From Gammaproteobacteria bacterium (GTDB lineage Bacteria > Pseudomonadota > Gammaproteobacteria > Pseudomonadales > Pseudomonadaceae): a stretch of 64,000 nucleotides of DNA. A program made the position numbers and the translations under genes. Numbering within the stretch: position 1 is the stretch's first letter; the number at the start of each line of letters is the position of its first letter. The DNA is taken from NCBI GenBank assembly GCA_018826895.1, contig JAHJYA010000082.1:62001-126000 (forward strand). The letters are read 5' to 3'. This document shows positions 17,801 through 26,900 of the stretch, in pieces. A model generated the notes under the pieces. The model saw nothing but the letters and a program-made list of their open reading frames with translations. It ran no database searches and was not told the DNA's origin.

Positions 17801-18048
17801 CGCAGCAGGGCATCGAGGGTATCGACCGCGTTGTCGCGGCTGCGCACATCCTCGATCAGCGTGCGCGCGCCTTGGCGAATGCTCGCGATACCGGCTTCGC
17901 CAGGGTCGGCGAGCTGCAGCAGTTCGTTGAGATAGGCTGCCTCGTCAACGCTGTAGTTGGCGCTGATGACAGGGAAAAAATCGGCGGCCTTGGCGGCGGA
18001 GATCCGGTCAAGGAACTCGGCCTGCAAGACGTGACTGGCTTTAAACAT
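14869..18048 (-). CDS. putA: Bifunctional proline dehydrogenase / P5C dehydrogenase PutA
   Basis: Oxidises proline to glutamate in two linked steps: FAD-dependent proline dehydrogenase, then NAD-dependent 1-pyrroline-5-carboxylate dehydrogenase. In the 1059-residue protein the first domain spans roughly residues 140-450 (RLVKGAYWDTEIK, YPVFTRKEATDTSYL). The aldehyde dehydrogenase domain spans about 540-1010, with the catalytic cysteine C847 in SAGQRCSALR and ETGGQNAM before it. There is no N-terminal ribbon-helix-helix DNA-binding domain. This is therefore the short, non-autoregulating type, as in P. aeruginosa, where PruR controls the gene. The ATG at 18048 is preceded by GAGG; upstream in-frame ATGs are too close to it. 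Confidence 0.96.
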   Translation of the reverse strand: MFKASHVLQAEFLDRISAAKAADFFPVISANYSVDEAAYLNELLQLADPGEAGIASIRQGARTLIEDVRSRDNAVDTLDALLRQYSLDTQEGLMLMCLAEALLRVPDAATADALIRDKLSAAEWERHLGKSDSVLVNFAAWGLVMTGKVVDPQTTDGRPKNILGKLIQRSGEPVIRAAMNQAMKLMGKQFVLGRNISEALKNGRGEREKGYTYSFDMLGEAALTAADADKYLADYRKAIQTVGAEPQVGPGPRPSISIKLSALHPRYEVAQRERVLSELFATVRELAVLARSLNVGISVDAEEADRLELSLELYEKLMRDPALQGWGEFGLVIQAYSKRCLPVLVWLTLLGKELGEKMPLRLVKGAYWDTEIKQSQVQGLDGYPVFTRKEATDTSYLACARFLLSDFTRGVIYPQFASHNAQTVSCILALAAEQSSPREFEFQRLHGMGDALYDTVLEKHGKTVRIYAPVGAHKDLLPYLVRRLLENGANSSFVHQLVDPATPIESLLEHPVTQLRGFASLSNDKIPLPPALFGSARKNSQGLNMNIQQTWAELELAYQPHLSRQWSAAPVINGQRLSGSAQSVTCPFELSKVVGSVQYASAEQAVEAMNSLAAAWPRWNATAIDSRASVLERLADLLESHRAELMALCTLEAGKTLQDGIDEVREAVDFCRYYAQQARLRLGREELVGPTGERNELFHEGRGIFACVSPWNFPLAIYLGQIVAALVAGNCVLAKPAEQTSLIAARALELMFEAGLPQDVIAFLPGDGATLGGVFCRDARLAGVCFTGSTDTARIINRQLAEKDGPIAALIAETGGQNAMIVDSTALPEQVIKDAVGSAFTSAGQRCSALRVLYVQRDIADRVIDLLKGAMAELKIGPTHVRENDIGPVIDSEARAGLLAHIEKLKGEGKLIAEAALPADLDGHFIAPVAFQIGGIHELNKEHFGPILHLVTFEASELEQVVAAINATGYGLTLGVHTRNEETAKRIEALARVGNLYVNRNQIGAVVGVQPFGGCGLSGTGPKAGGPSYLLRFANERTTSVNTTAVGGNASLLSLADAD

Positions 18049-18253
18049 CACGCCCATCCTCATGGTGGAGACAGATTGTTATAGGTATAGGAGCCTGCTG
18101 GGCACTGCGCTGCTCTGCGGCGCCACGATCCGACAGGCTCCACACCCAATGCCGCCGTGGTGCCCAGGTGAATACCGGACACACGCCGATACACCGGGCG
18201 AGTGGTTAAGCCAATCTAGTGGCACGGGCATGACAACTTCTTGCGCAAAGCTC

Positions 18254-18276
18254 TGGAGTTTTTGCAAAAACCTCCA
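18254..18276. promoter_or_regulatory. Palindrome upstream of putA
   Basis: A perfect 12-bp palindrome TTTTTGCAAAAA is flanked by TGGAG and CTCCA, giving a 23-base near-symmetrical site with one extra C. It lies about 205 bases before the putA start. It could be a regulator-binding site, for example for the put activator, or a hairpin. There is no direct evidence for either. Confidence 0.3.
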
Positions 18277-18289
18277 GGCGTAGGGTGGG

Positions 18290-18457
18290 CTAGGAGCCTG
18301 TCGGACTTAACACTGTTCTACTGCGGAAAAGCCGGATTTGGCCATTTTTGCTGCTTTCCCTCGTTAAATAGCTCGCTATTCGCCTCGGTAAAGCAGCAAA
18401 ACTGTCACAACCCGGTCTTCCCCTCGCTACGAACGGTCAAGTCCGACAGGCTCCTAG
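18290..18457. repeat. 168-bp MITE-like palindromic element
   Basis: The element has perfect 19-bp terminal inverted repeats: CTAGGAGCCTGTCGGACTT at the left and its exact complement at 18439-18457. The interior is also an imperfect inverted repeat (TTTTGCTGCTTT left, AAAGCAGCAAAA right), so the whole unit can fold as one long hairpin. It codes for nothing. It looks like a non-autonomous mobile or dispersed palindromic repeat. Confidence 0.7.
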
Positions 18458-18502
18458 GGTCTGTTCCCGGGACGTGTTTGTTGCGCGGCGTCGAGGCTTC
18501 TC

Positions 18503-18589
18503 GTAGGAGCCGCGCCTCGCGGCGAATAGCGGCCATTCAGCGTTATCACAGATCGCCCCGCAAGCTTCACGCCGGGGCGGCGCTCCTAC
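18503..18589. repeat. BIME-type REP pair
   Basis: GTAGGAGCCGCGCCTCGCGG at the left and GGGGCGGCGCTCCTAC at the right form an inverted pair of REP units. The left unit has its own small hairpin (CCGCG / CGCGG). The pair ends about 80 bases beyond the stop of the minus-strand methyltransferase gene. Confidence 0.75.
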
Positions 18590-18667
18590 AGACATTGCCT
18601 TATGACCTGCGTACGGCTGCAACTGCCACATCGCCTTAGGCCCAGGCACTACCTAATAACAGCGTGC

Positions 18668-19618
18668 TCACTCGGCTGCGCCGAAGTGGCGAAACACCAG
18701 GGCCTTGAGGCCGCCACCCGGCTCGGCATCGGGGAATTCCGGCGGGTTGGCCAGTCGCTCGACAAACTGCAGCGCCGGCGCCTCGGCGGCCATGCCGGCG
18801 AGCAGAAAGTCGTCGCCGATGCCGGGATCATTGCAGCAGGCCAGCACCTGCCCGCCCGCAGCGACCAGCTCCGGCAGACGGCGCAACACACGGGCGTAAT
18901 CCTGAGTAAGGATGAAGCTGCCCTTCTGGAAGGTCGGTGGGTCGATGATCACCAGGTCATAGGGCCCGAGCTTCTTCACCTTGCCCCAGGACTTGAACAG
19001 CTCGTGGGGCAAAAAGCCGACCTTGCTCAGGTCGTGGCCATTGAGCCGGTGGTTGTCGCGGCCACGACTGAGCGCGGCGCTGGCCATGTCCAGGTTGACC
19101 ACCCGTGTCGCGCCACCGGCCAGCGCCGCCACGGAAAAGCCGCAGGTGTAGGCGAACAGGTTGAGTACGCGCTGCCCCGCCGCCTGCTCGCGGACCCAGC
19201 GGCGACCGTAGCGCATGTCGAGAAACAGCCCGCTGTTCTGCTTGCGGCCCAGGTCGAGCTGGTAGCGCAGGCCATCTTCTGTGACCACACAACCGTCGCG
19301 CGGCTCGCCCAGCACCCACTGGGCCGGCGCATCCGCCTGGTAACGGTGCTGAATCAAGATTGCCTGCCCCGCCGCCTGCTGCCAGGCAGCGCTGGCCGCC
19401 ACCTGGCGCAATACGGTTTCCAGGCCGGCCTGCTCGGCCGGCTCAGGCGCGCGAAACAGGGTCACCAGCAACACGCCCTGCAGCCAGTCCACGGTCAGCT
19501 GTTCCAACCCCGGCCAGCAACGCCCGCGCCCGTGCAGCAGGCGGCGCAACTCTGTCGGCGCGGGGTCGAGAGCCTGCAGCAGGTGCTGCTGCAAGGCGGC
19601 AAGGGCGGTCGGATTCAT
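18668..19618 (-). CDS. Class I SAM-dependent methyltransferase (RlmI/RlmK-like)
   Basis: A 316-residue methyltransferase with the SAM-binding fold in the C-terminal two thirds. Motif I is LNLFAYTCGFSVAALAGGA, an acidic motif II follows (VVNLDMA), and the catalytic-type motif is IIDPPTFQKGSF. The preceding DLGRKQNSGLFLDMR is typical of RlmI/RlmK-like rRNA cytosine or guanine methyltransferases. It lacks an N-terminal PUA domain of RlmI type, so the RNA target is uncertain. No operon partner is evident; BIME repeats flank it on both sides. Confidence 0.85.
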   Translation of the reverse strand: MNPTALAALQQHLLQALDPAPTELRRLLHGRGRCWPGLEQLTVDWLQGVLLVTLFRAPEPAEQAGLETVLRQVAASAAWQQAAGQAILIQHRYQADAPAQWVLGEPRDGCVVTEDGLRYQLDLGRKQNSGLFLDMRYGRRWVREQAAGQRVLNLFAYTCGFSVAALAGGATRVVNLDMASAALSRGRDNHRLNGHDLSKVGFLPHELFKSWGKVKKLGPYDLVIIDPPTFQKGSFILTQDYARVLRRLPELVAAGGQVLACCNDPGIGDDFLLAGMAAEAPALQFVERLANPPEFPDAEPGGGLKALVFRHFGAAE

Positions 19619-19691
19619 CGGGTGTCTGCCGGCAAAGCGGCGGATTATAAAGGCTCTGCCCCAGCCGTGTGTTGCAACCTCAATTCGGCTT

Positions 19692-19784
19692 GTGTAGGAG
19701 CGAATTTATTCGCGATTGACTGTGACGCGCTGCAAGTGTCGCGGCCAACGCGCAACAGCATCGCGAATAAATTCGCTCCTACAC
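19692..19784. repeat. BIME with 25-bp perfect inverted arms
   Basis: The arms at 19692-19716 and 19760-19784 are exact reverse complements. Each carries the REP core GTAGGAGCGAATTTATTCGC, around a 43-base centre. The element ends two bases before the stop codon of the lipocalin-like gene and so may also act as its terminator or 3'-end stabiliser. Confidence 0.9.
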
Positions 19785-19786
19785 TT

Positions 19787-20857
19787 TTAATACCCAGTCA
19801 TTTCCAGGTAGCCACGCCCGCCCGGCTGGCCGTGCAGGCGCACCGGGCCTTCCCAATACGGGAAGGTGGTGCCCATCCAGGCGTTGGGTTCGATGGCGTC
19901 GACCTCGACATCGACGCCGTGCTCGGCCACCTGCACGCGCCAGCGGGTGGGCACCTGCTGGCCGCCGGCCTGGCGGGTGTGGCCCAGGGGTTGCAGGCTG
20001 ATCTGCTCGCCGCGCAAGGCTTGCACCTGGCCAGTGGCGCTGATCCAGGTGCCGGCGCGGTAATGGGCGCCATCGGCCTGGCGCACCTGGAACAGCATCA
20101 GCTTGGCGCCGTCGGCCAGGTGCAGGGAAAACCAGTCCCAGCCTTGCTGATCCGCGGCCAGGGGCTGGCTGCTCCACTCGCGGTCAAGCCAGGCCTGGCC
20201 GCGCACGGGGTAGCGCTGGCCATCCACCTCGACCTGCCCTTCCACACGCAAGAACGGCAGGCTGTAGTAGGAAGACGCCTGGCCCTTGCCGGATTTTTCG
20301 CTGTAGCCCTGGTCGCCATGCAGCACCCGTGGCCCCTCACTGTGCAGGCGCAGGTCGTAGCTGAACGCCTCGCCATGCGCCTGCATGCGCAGCAGCGGCT
20401 GCGTACCCGGTTCGGCGCGCAGGGACCAGTCATCGATCCAGGCATTGAACGGCTCGGCCACCACCCCAGCCTGGCCGATGCCACCTCGGGCCAGGCGTTC
20501 GGCATGGTGATGGCCAAAGGGGCTGGTCAGCCCGGCGTGGCCCATCCACAGGTTGGGGCTTTGCCAGCCGGCTTGCTCCGGACCGGGGCGCAGCGCTGAG
20601 CGAAATAGCGTCCACTGCACACCCCATTCGCGGCCCTGGGCATCGGTCAGGTTGGCGGTGACGTACCACCACTCGATGCGATAGCCGTCGTGCGCGCCCT
20701 CATCCAGCGGAAACACCAGCGGCCGGCCGCGCTCGACCTGAGCGAAGTCCGCCGCATCCTGCCCGAGCCCAGCAAAGCCGTTGCTCGGCGCCGGCGCCTG
20801 TTCGCAGGCTGTCAGCAGGCAGGTGAGCATGGCCACTAGCAGGCGTTTAGCGCTCAT
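19787..20857 (-). CDS. AttH-type lipocalin-like lipoprotein
   Basis: A 356-residue lipoprotein. The signal peptide ends in the lipobox LLTAC (cysteine about residue 18). The mature part has the two-domain lipocalin-like fold of the AttH / carotenoid 1,2-hydratase family: YRIEWWYVTANLTD, WGVQWTLFRSAL, WLDREWSSQPLA, WDWFSLHLADGAKLMLFQVR. Members are often encoded beside FtsX-type ABC transporters, as here, where the start overlaps the permease gene by 11 bases. The exact role is unknown; lipid or hydrophobic-ligand handling at the envelope is inferred. ATG at 20857 was preferred to an in-frame TTG six bases upstream. Confidence 0.85.
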   Translation of the reverse strand: MSAKRLLVAMLTCLLTACEQAPAPSNGFAGLGQDAADFAQVERGRPLVFPLDEGAHDGYRIEWWYVTANLTDAQGREWGVQWTLFRSALRPGPEQAGWQSPNLWMGHAGLTSPFGHHHAERLARGGIGQAGVVAEPFNAWIDDWSLRAEPGTQPLLRMQAHGEAFSYDLRLHSEGPRVLHGDQGYSEKSGKGQASSYYSLPFLRVEGQVEVDGQRYPVRGQAWLDREWSSQPLAADQQGWDWFSLHLADGAKLMLFQVRQADGAHYRAGTWISATGQVQALRGEQISLQPLGHTRQAGGQQVPTRWRVQVAEHGVDVEVDAIEPNAWMGTTFPYWEGPVRLHGQPGGRGYLEMTGY

Positions 20858-23305
20858 GGGCAAAGGTCCTCAGCAAATCCGCCGGCTGGCGCCGCGCCAG
20901 TTGCCAGAGCGGGCCACTGGCCGCCAGCAGGCTGCTGCACAGGCCGAGGGCGGCGAGGTTGAGCAATTGGCTGGGGAACACATGCAGCGGCAAACGCCAG
21001 CCAAACGCCTGGACATTCACCACCGCCACCAGGCAATAAGCCAGCAGCACGCCCAGCGGCATCGCCAGTATCACGGTCAGGCCGGCCAGCAGCAAGGTCT
21101 GGCCCAGGCTCAGGCCAGCCAGTTGACGCCGCCCCAAGCCCAGCGCCCAGAGCGGCGCGAGCTGGCCGAGACGGCTATGGCCCAAGGTCAGCAGGCTGAT
21201 AAACAGCGCCACGCCGGCCACGCCGAGGGTCAGGCTGTTGAGCGCCGCCGTGGCAGCAAAGGTGCGTTCGAACACCTGATTCGACCAAGCCTTGAGCCCA
21301 GCCTGGTCGATTACCCGCACCCCCGCATCGGCATACTCGGCCTCCAACCAGGCCTGAATCGCTTCACCCTGCGCCGGTGCCAGGTGCACGGCCAGACTGC
21401 CCAGGGTCGCCTCGGGCCAAGCGCGGCGCAGCCAATCGGCGGCGACCAGCGCCTGACCCTTGGGGTTGCCGTAGTCGGCATAGAGCGCGACCACGAGCAA
21501 TGCCTGCTCACCGCTGGGCGCCGGCAGGGTCAAGCGGTCGCCCAGATGCAGATTCAGGCGTCGAGCCACTTGCTCGCTAAGCATCACCCCTTGCCCGGCG
21601 GCCAGTTGCGCCCAGGCATCCGCCTGCTGCTCCAGCAACGGCCAGCCCTCGCGGTAGTGGGCATTGTCGATGATGCCTTGCAGTTGCACCGGCCAGCCTT
21701 GCAGGCGGGTGTCGAGGGTCCAGTTCGGCAGCAACGCTTCGACGCCCGGCTGCGCCGCCAGGGCATCCATCACGAGCTGGGTCTGTGTGCTGTTAGGCGC
21801 CGAGACATAGAGATCAGCGGCCAGGCGCTGGTCCAGCCAGCCACTGAAGGTCTGGCGAAAGCCCTGGGTCATGCTGCCCACCCCGACACTCGCCGCCAAC
21901 GCCAGCAACAGCGCCATCAAGGCCAGGGACAGCGCCGGCAATTGCTGGCGGCTGTCGGCGATAAACCACTCGCTCAACGGCCCCCGGCAGCGCCGCGCCA
22001 GCAGGGCCAACGCGCCATCGAGCAAGGCCGGCAGCAGCAGCGCGGAGGCCAATAGCAAGCAGGCCATCAACACAAAGGCGCTGACCAGGCTGTCGCCAAA
22101 ACCCCAGCAAATCGCCGCTACAACCAGCAATCCCAGCGCCAGCAGCGTTTGCCCACGCAGCCAGCGGCTCTGCGCCTGCCGCCAGGCTTGGGGCTGGGCC
22201 AAGGCCAGCAGCGGCAACCGCGCGGCGCGCACCAGGCTGCTAAGCCCTGCCAGCAAGGCGCCAAGCAGGCTGATGCCCACACCTGCCAACCACCAGATGG
22301 CCGGCAGACTGAGCTGGCCGGCGACCTCGGCGCCATACAAACCGCGCAGGCTGGCGGCGACGTCGGCAAGCAGCAGGCTGGCGATCAGGTAACCGCTGGC
22401 CACACCCAGCACACCGCTGAGCACGGCGAACAGGCCCAGTTCCAGGGCTAGCGCCGCCAGCAGCGTCGTCAGGCTGACCCCGCAGGCGCGCAGGGTGCGC
22501 AGCAGCGCGCGGCGTTGTTCCAGGGCCAGGCCGATGGCGGCATGCACAATAAACAGGCCGACGATAAACGCCAGCAGCCCCAGGGCCGTGAGGTTGAGGT
22601 GAAAGCTGTCAGTCAGGCGTTGCAGGTCATCGCCGCCCTGCCCTGGCTGCACGCGCAGACGGCTGGCCAACTCGACCGGTAGCGTCGGCTCACTATCAGT
22701 CGCCAGCAACAACCGCGACATCTGCTCGGGGACCTGCAACAACGCCTGGGCCTGGGCGATATCGACCACCACCACACCCGGCGCCAGTTGCGCCTGCTCG
22801 ACCAGCGGCGGTAACTGGCGGCCCTCGCCCAGCGGAATCGTCATGTTCAACGGCAAGCCGAGACGCTGACGGGTGTCCGGGGCGATCCAGGCCTGGCCGG
22901 GCGTGCCGATAAAAGCCAGCAGGTCAACGCCGCTGCCCGGTTGCCCGGCCACCTGGCTGCCCGCCGGCAGGCTTAGCGGCTCGATACCAATCACCTGCAG
23001 CGCACCGCCCGCCTCGCCCGGCAAGCGCAGACGTCCCTCCAGCAGCGGGGTAACCGGCCAGCCGGCGCGGCGCAGCGCCACATAATCGGCTTGGGCCAGG
23101 TACTGGCCTTGACGCGGTAGCACCTGCGCCTGGGCCGGCGTGGCCAGCACTGCGCTGGCCCGCGCGTAATCGGCCCGCGCCTGGCTGTTGAGCGCCTGCA
23201 CACCAGTCCACAGTGCCGTGGCCAGCCACAGGCCGGTGAGGATGCTCGCGCCCTGCAGCGGATGACGCCGCCAATGGCTGAGCAGGGCCAGCAGGCACAG
23301 GCGCA

Positions 23306-23306
<1 letters not shown>
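20847..23306 (-). CDS. FtsX-type ABC transporter permease
   Basis: An 819-residue inner-membrane protein with the MacB/LolCE-like layout. It has an N-terminal TM helix (about 20-40), a large periplasmic domain and a first FtsX block of three TM helices (about 235-370). A central helical pair, a second periplasmic region and a C-terminal FtsX block (about 690-805) follow. Such permeases usually work by mechanotransmission on envelope lipids or lipoproteins, not as drug pores. The start ATG overlaps the ATPase stop by one base (TGATG), so the two are translationally coupled. Confidence 0.9.
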
Positions 23307-23971
<665 letters not shown>

Positions 23972-23985
23972 GGCAATGCCTCGAT

Positions 23986-26900
23986 TCACTCATCGGTGCT
24001 AGCACCGAGCAGGGCATCCAGCGCGGTACAGGCTGCCGGAAAATTCAGGGCGCCGACCAGGCTGACAACCTGTGCGAACGCTTCCCTTGCAGCCACCGGC
24101 GCCTGGGCTTGTAGCTGTTCAACCTGATCAATGGCTTGCAGATTGCCGCTTTGCAAGAGACCACGAATCGCCTGTAGCGCCTCGCGCCAGGCATGGTCTG
24201 CCAGCACCTCACCTTCACCCGTCACTTCCGACGCCTCACCGAACAGCGCCAATAGCTCGGTATAACTGGCCTGCAAAACTGCATTCAGTTGATCACGCCA
24301 TGCCGCAGTGGCTGACCAGTCAGGCGTGTGCACGTCCAGCAATGCCTGCTCGTAGACTGTCGCCTGGCGGGCCAACTGCCGAGCACCCAGCGTCGCTGCA
24401 CTGCCCTTGATGGTATGTAATTGCCCGGCGGCCGCGCTTGTATCCTGGCGTACCAGTGACGCCTCCAACTGTTCCAGCAAGCGCTGCTGATCCGGAACGA
24501 ACTGGCTAAGTACCCGTTGGATAACCTGCCGATTACCGCCAAATCGCGCGAGTATGGACGCTTCCCGCTCCAGCAGCCCACCTTCCCGTCCAGGTTCCTC
24601 TACCATTGGCGCGGGCGGTCGCAGCGTGTGGCCCAGCAGGGTCGCCACCAGGGCATTCAGGTCAATGGGCTTAGCCACATGCTCGTTCATCCCGGCGGCC
24701 ATGCAGGCCTCTCGGTCATCCTGGGAGGCATTGGCGGTCATGGCGATAATCGGCAGTTGTTCACGCGACAGATGCTGGCGAATCCGTCGGGTTGCTTCCA
24801 GCCCATCGATATCGGGCATCTGCATGTCCATCAGCACGGCGTCGAAGGACACGCTGGAATGCAGGGCAGCCTCGACCCCGGCAAGCCCACCTGCAGCCAG
24901 AGTGACGTGGGCGCCTTCGCCACTGAGCAACTCGTCTGCCACCTGGCGATTCAGCGGATTGTCCTCGACGACCAGCACCTGCATGTCCTGTAGACGACAG
25001 CCCGTCAGCAACTTCGCTGGGCTGCCTGATGGTGCCTCGCCATGCAAGACTCGGCGCACGGCATCGAGCAATTGTTGCGGTGTAGTGGGCTTGGATAAAT
25101 ACCCCTGGAACGGCTGATCCCCCGAGTGCTCGGCATCTGCCAGGGCCTCGCGTCCGTAAGCGGTGATCATGATGATCGGCGGTGCCGCCTGGGGCGCGCA
25201 GGCCTCATGTAACAGGCGCGCAGCACTCAGCCCATCGAGCTGCGGCATGCACAGGTCCATCAGCACCAGTTGATAAGGCGTACCAGTGGCGCGCGCCTGC
25301 AACACCGCGGTAATCGCTGCCTGGCCACTGTCCACGCACACCGCCTGCCACCCTTGAGCCAGCAAGCTGCGCTGCACCACCTCGGCTGCCAGCGGGTTAT
25401 CGTCGACCACCAGTACATGCAGGGTTTCTGGCAGTGCCGCTGCCACCCATGCCACAGGTGACTGCGGCGCGACTTCCAGTACCAGTTCGAACCAGAAGCA
25501 ACTGCCCACGCCAGGCTGGCTGTCCACCCGCAATTCACCGCCCATCAGCGCGATCAGCCGTTTACAGATCACCAGCCCAAGCCCGGTCCCGCCAAATCTC
25601 CGGGTGGTCGAAGCCTCGGCCTGGGTAAAGCCCTCGAAAATGCGCGTGAGCTGTTCGGGGCTAATGCCGATCCCCGTGTCACGGACCGCGATGTGCAGGC
25701 CCACATGACCCGGCTCAGCCGGCAGGAGGCCAACCTGGATGGTGACCTGGCCCTGCTGGGTGAATTTCAGGGCATTGCCGGCCAGATTGATCAGCACCTG
25801 CTGCAGACGCAGGCTGTCGCCAATCAGCAATTGTGGCAGGCGCGCGTCGATATCGAACAACACCTCGACGGCCTTGTCGCCCTGATTGCCTGCCAGCACC
25901 ACGGCTAGGTCCTGCAGCAGCAGCTCCAGCTCGAACGGGTGAACATCCAGCTGCAACTTGCCGGCTTCAATTTTGGAGTAATCAAGGATGTCGTTGAGCA
26001 GCCCCAACAACGATCGGGCGGCCGTTTGCGCCTTGCTCACATAGTCATGCTGTCGCGTGCTGAGCTGCGTGCTCTGCACCAGTTGCAGCATGCCCAGCAC
26101 GGCGTTCATCGGCGTACGAATTTCATGGCTCATATTGGCCAGGAATGACGACTTGGCCGCACTGGCTGCATCCGCCTGTTCCTTGGCGCTGAGCAGATAG
26201 GCCTCCAGCTCGCGCTGGGCTGTGATGTCGCGGTTGATTCCGGTGACCATTAGCGGGTTGCCGGCCAGATCGAACTCCACCTGAGCGCCGGCCTGTACGT
26301 GTCGAATCTCGCCATCAGGTCGAATGATGCGAAACACCGGGGCAAAGCCGCCGCCAGAGGCCACCACCTCATCCAGCGAATTCAACGCCGCTTCGGTGTC
26401 CTCGGGATGGATGCACGCGCGCCAATGCTCAATGCTCAGGCCACCGTCCAGCAAAGTACTGGGCAAGCCATAGATATCAAACATCCTCATGTTCCAGCGC
26501 AGTTCATCACTCTCCGGACGCCACGACCAGATCCCCAACTGCGCGGCATCGGCTGCCAGTAATAACTGGTCGCGCGCGGCCTCCAGCTCCGCACGCTGCT
26601 GCTGCTGAGCACTGAGGTCGGTAATGATGCAGACCAGAATGCGCTCATCAGCCATGCTCACCGCACCGGTGGACAGCTGCAGAGGAAATACCTGACCGTC
26701 CTTGCGCTGCCCCATCAGTTCCTGACTCGGCACCGTCTGCTGATCGTCGTGCGCCACGCAGCGCTGCAGGTAGGTGGTAAAAACACCCCGGCTCTCGTCG
26801 GCCAACAACTGGCTGAAAGGCTGGCCAATCACCTGTTCGGCCTCATGTCCAAAGACGACACAGCCTGCAGGGTTGAACGTGCGCACCACACCCTGCACAT

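Larger units (their letters stand above)
18049..18667. other. 619-base gene-free region upstream of putA
   Basis: No credible coding sequence was found. The part next to putA should hold its promoter. It also contains a TTTTTGCAAAAA-centred palindrome (18254-18276), a 168-bp palindromic element (18290-18457) and a BIME-type repeat (18503-18589). The clustering of repeats between putA and unrelated genes marks a likely rearrangement junction. Confidence 0.7.

Noticed and set aside
14752-18084. A 1110-codon open frame on the plus strand opposite putA
   Set aside because: It is antisense to a complete PutA with all motifs and has no recognisable domain; long antisense frames are common in GC-rich genes.
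18219-18240. A sigma-54 promoter (TGGCAC at 18219)
   Set aside because: The GC element is followed by TGACA, not TTGC, at the right spacing, and it points away from putA.
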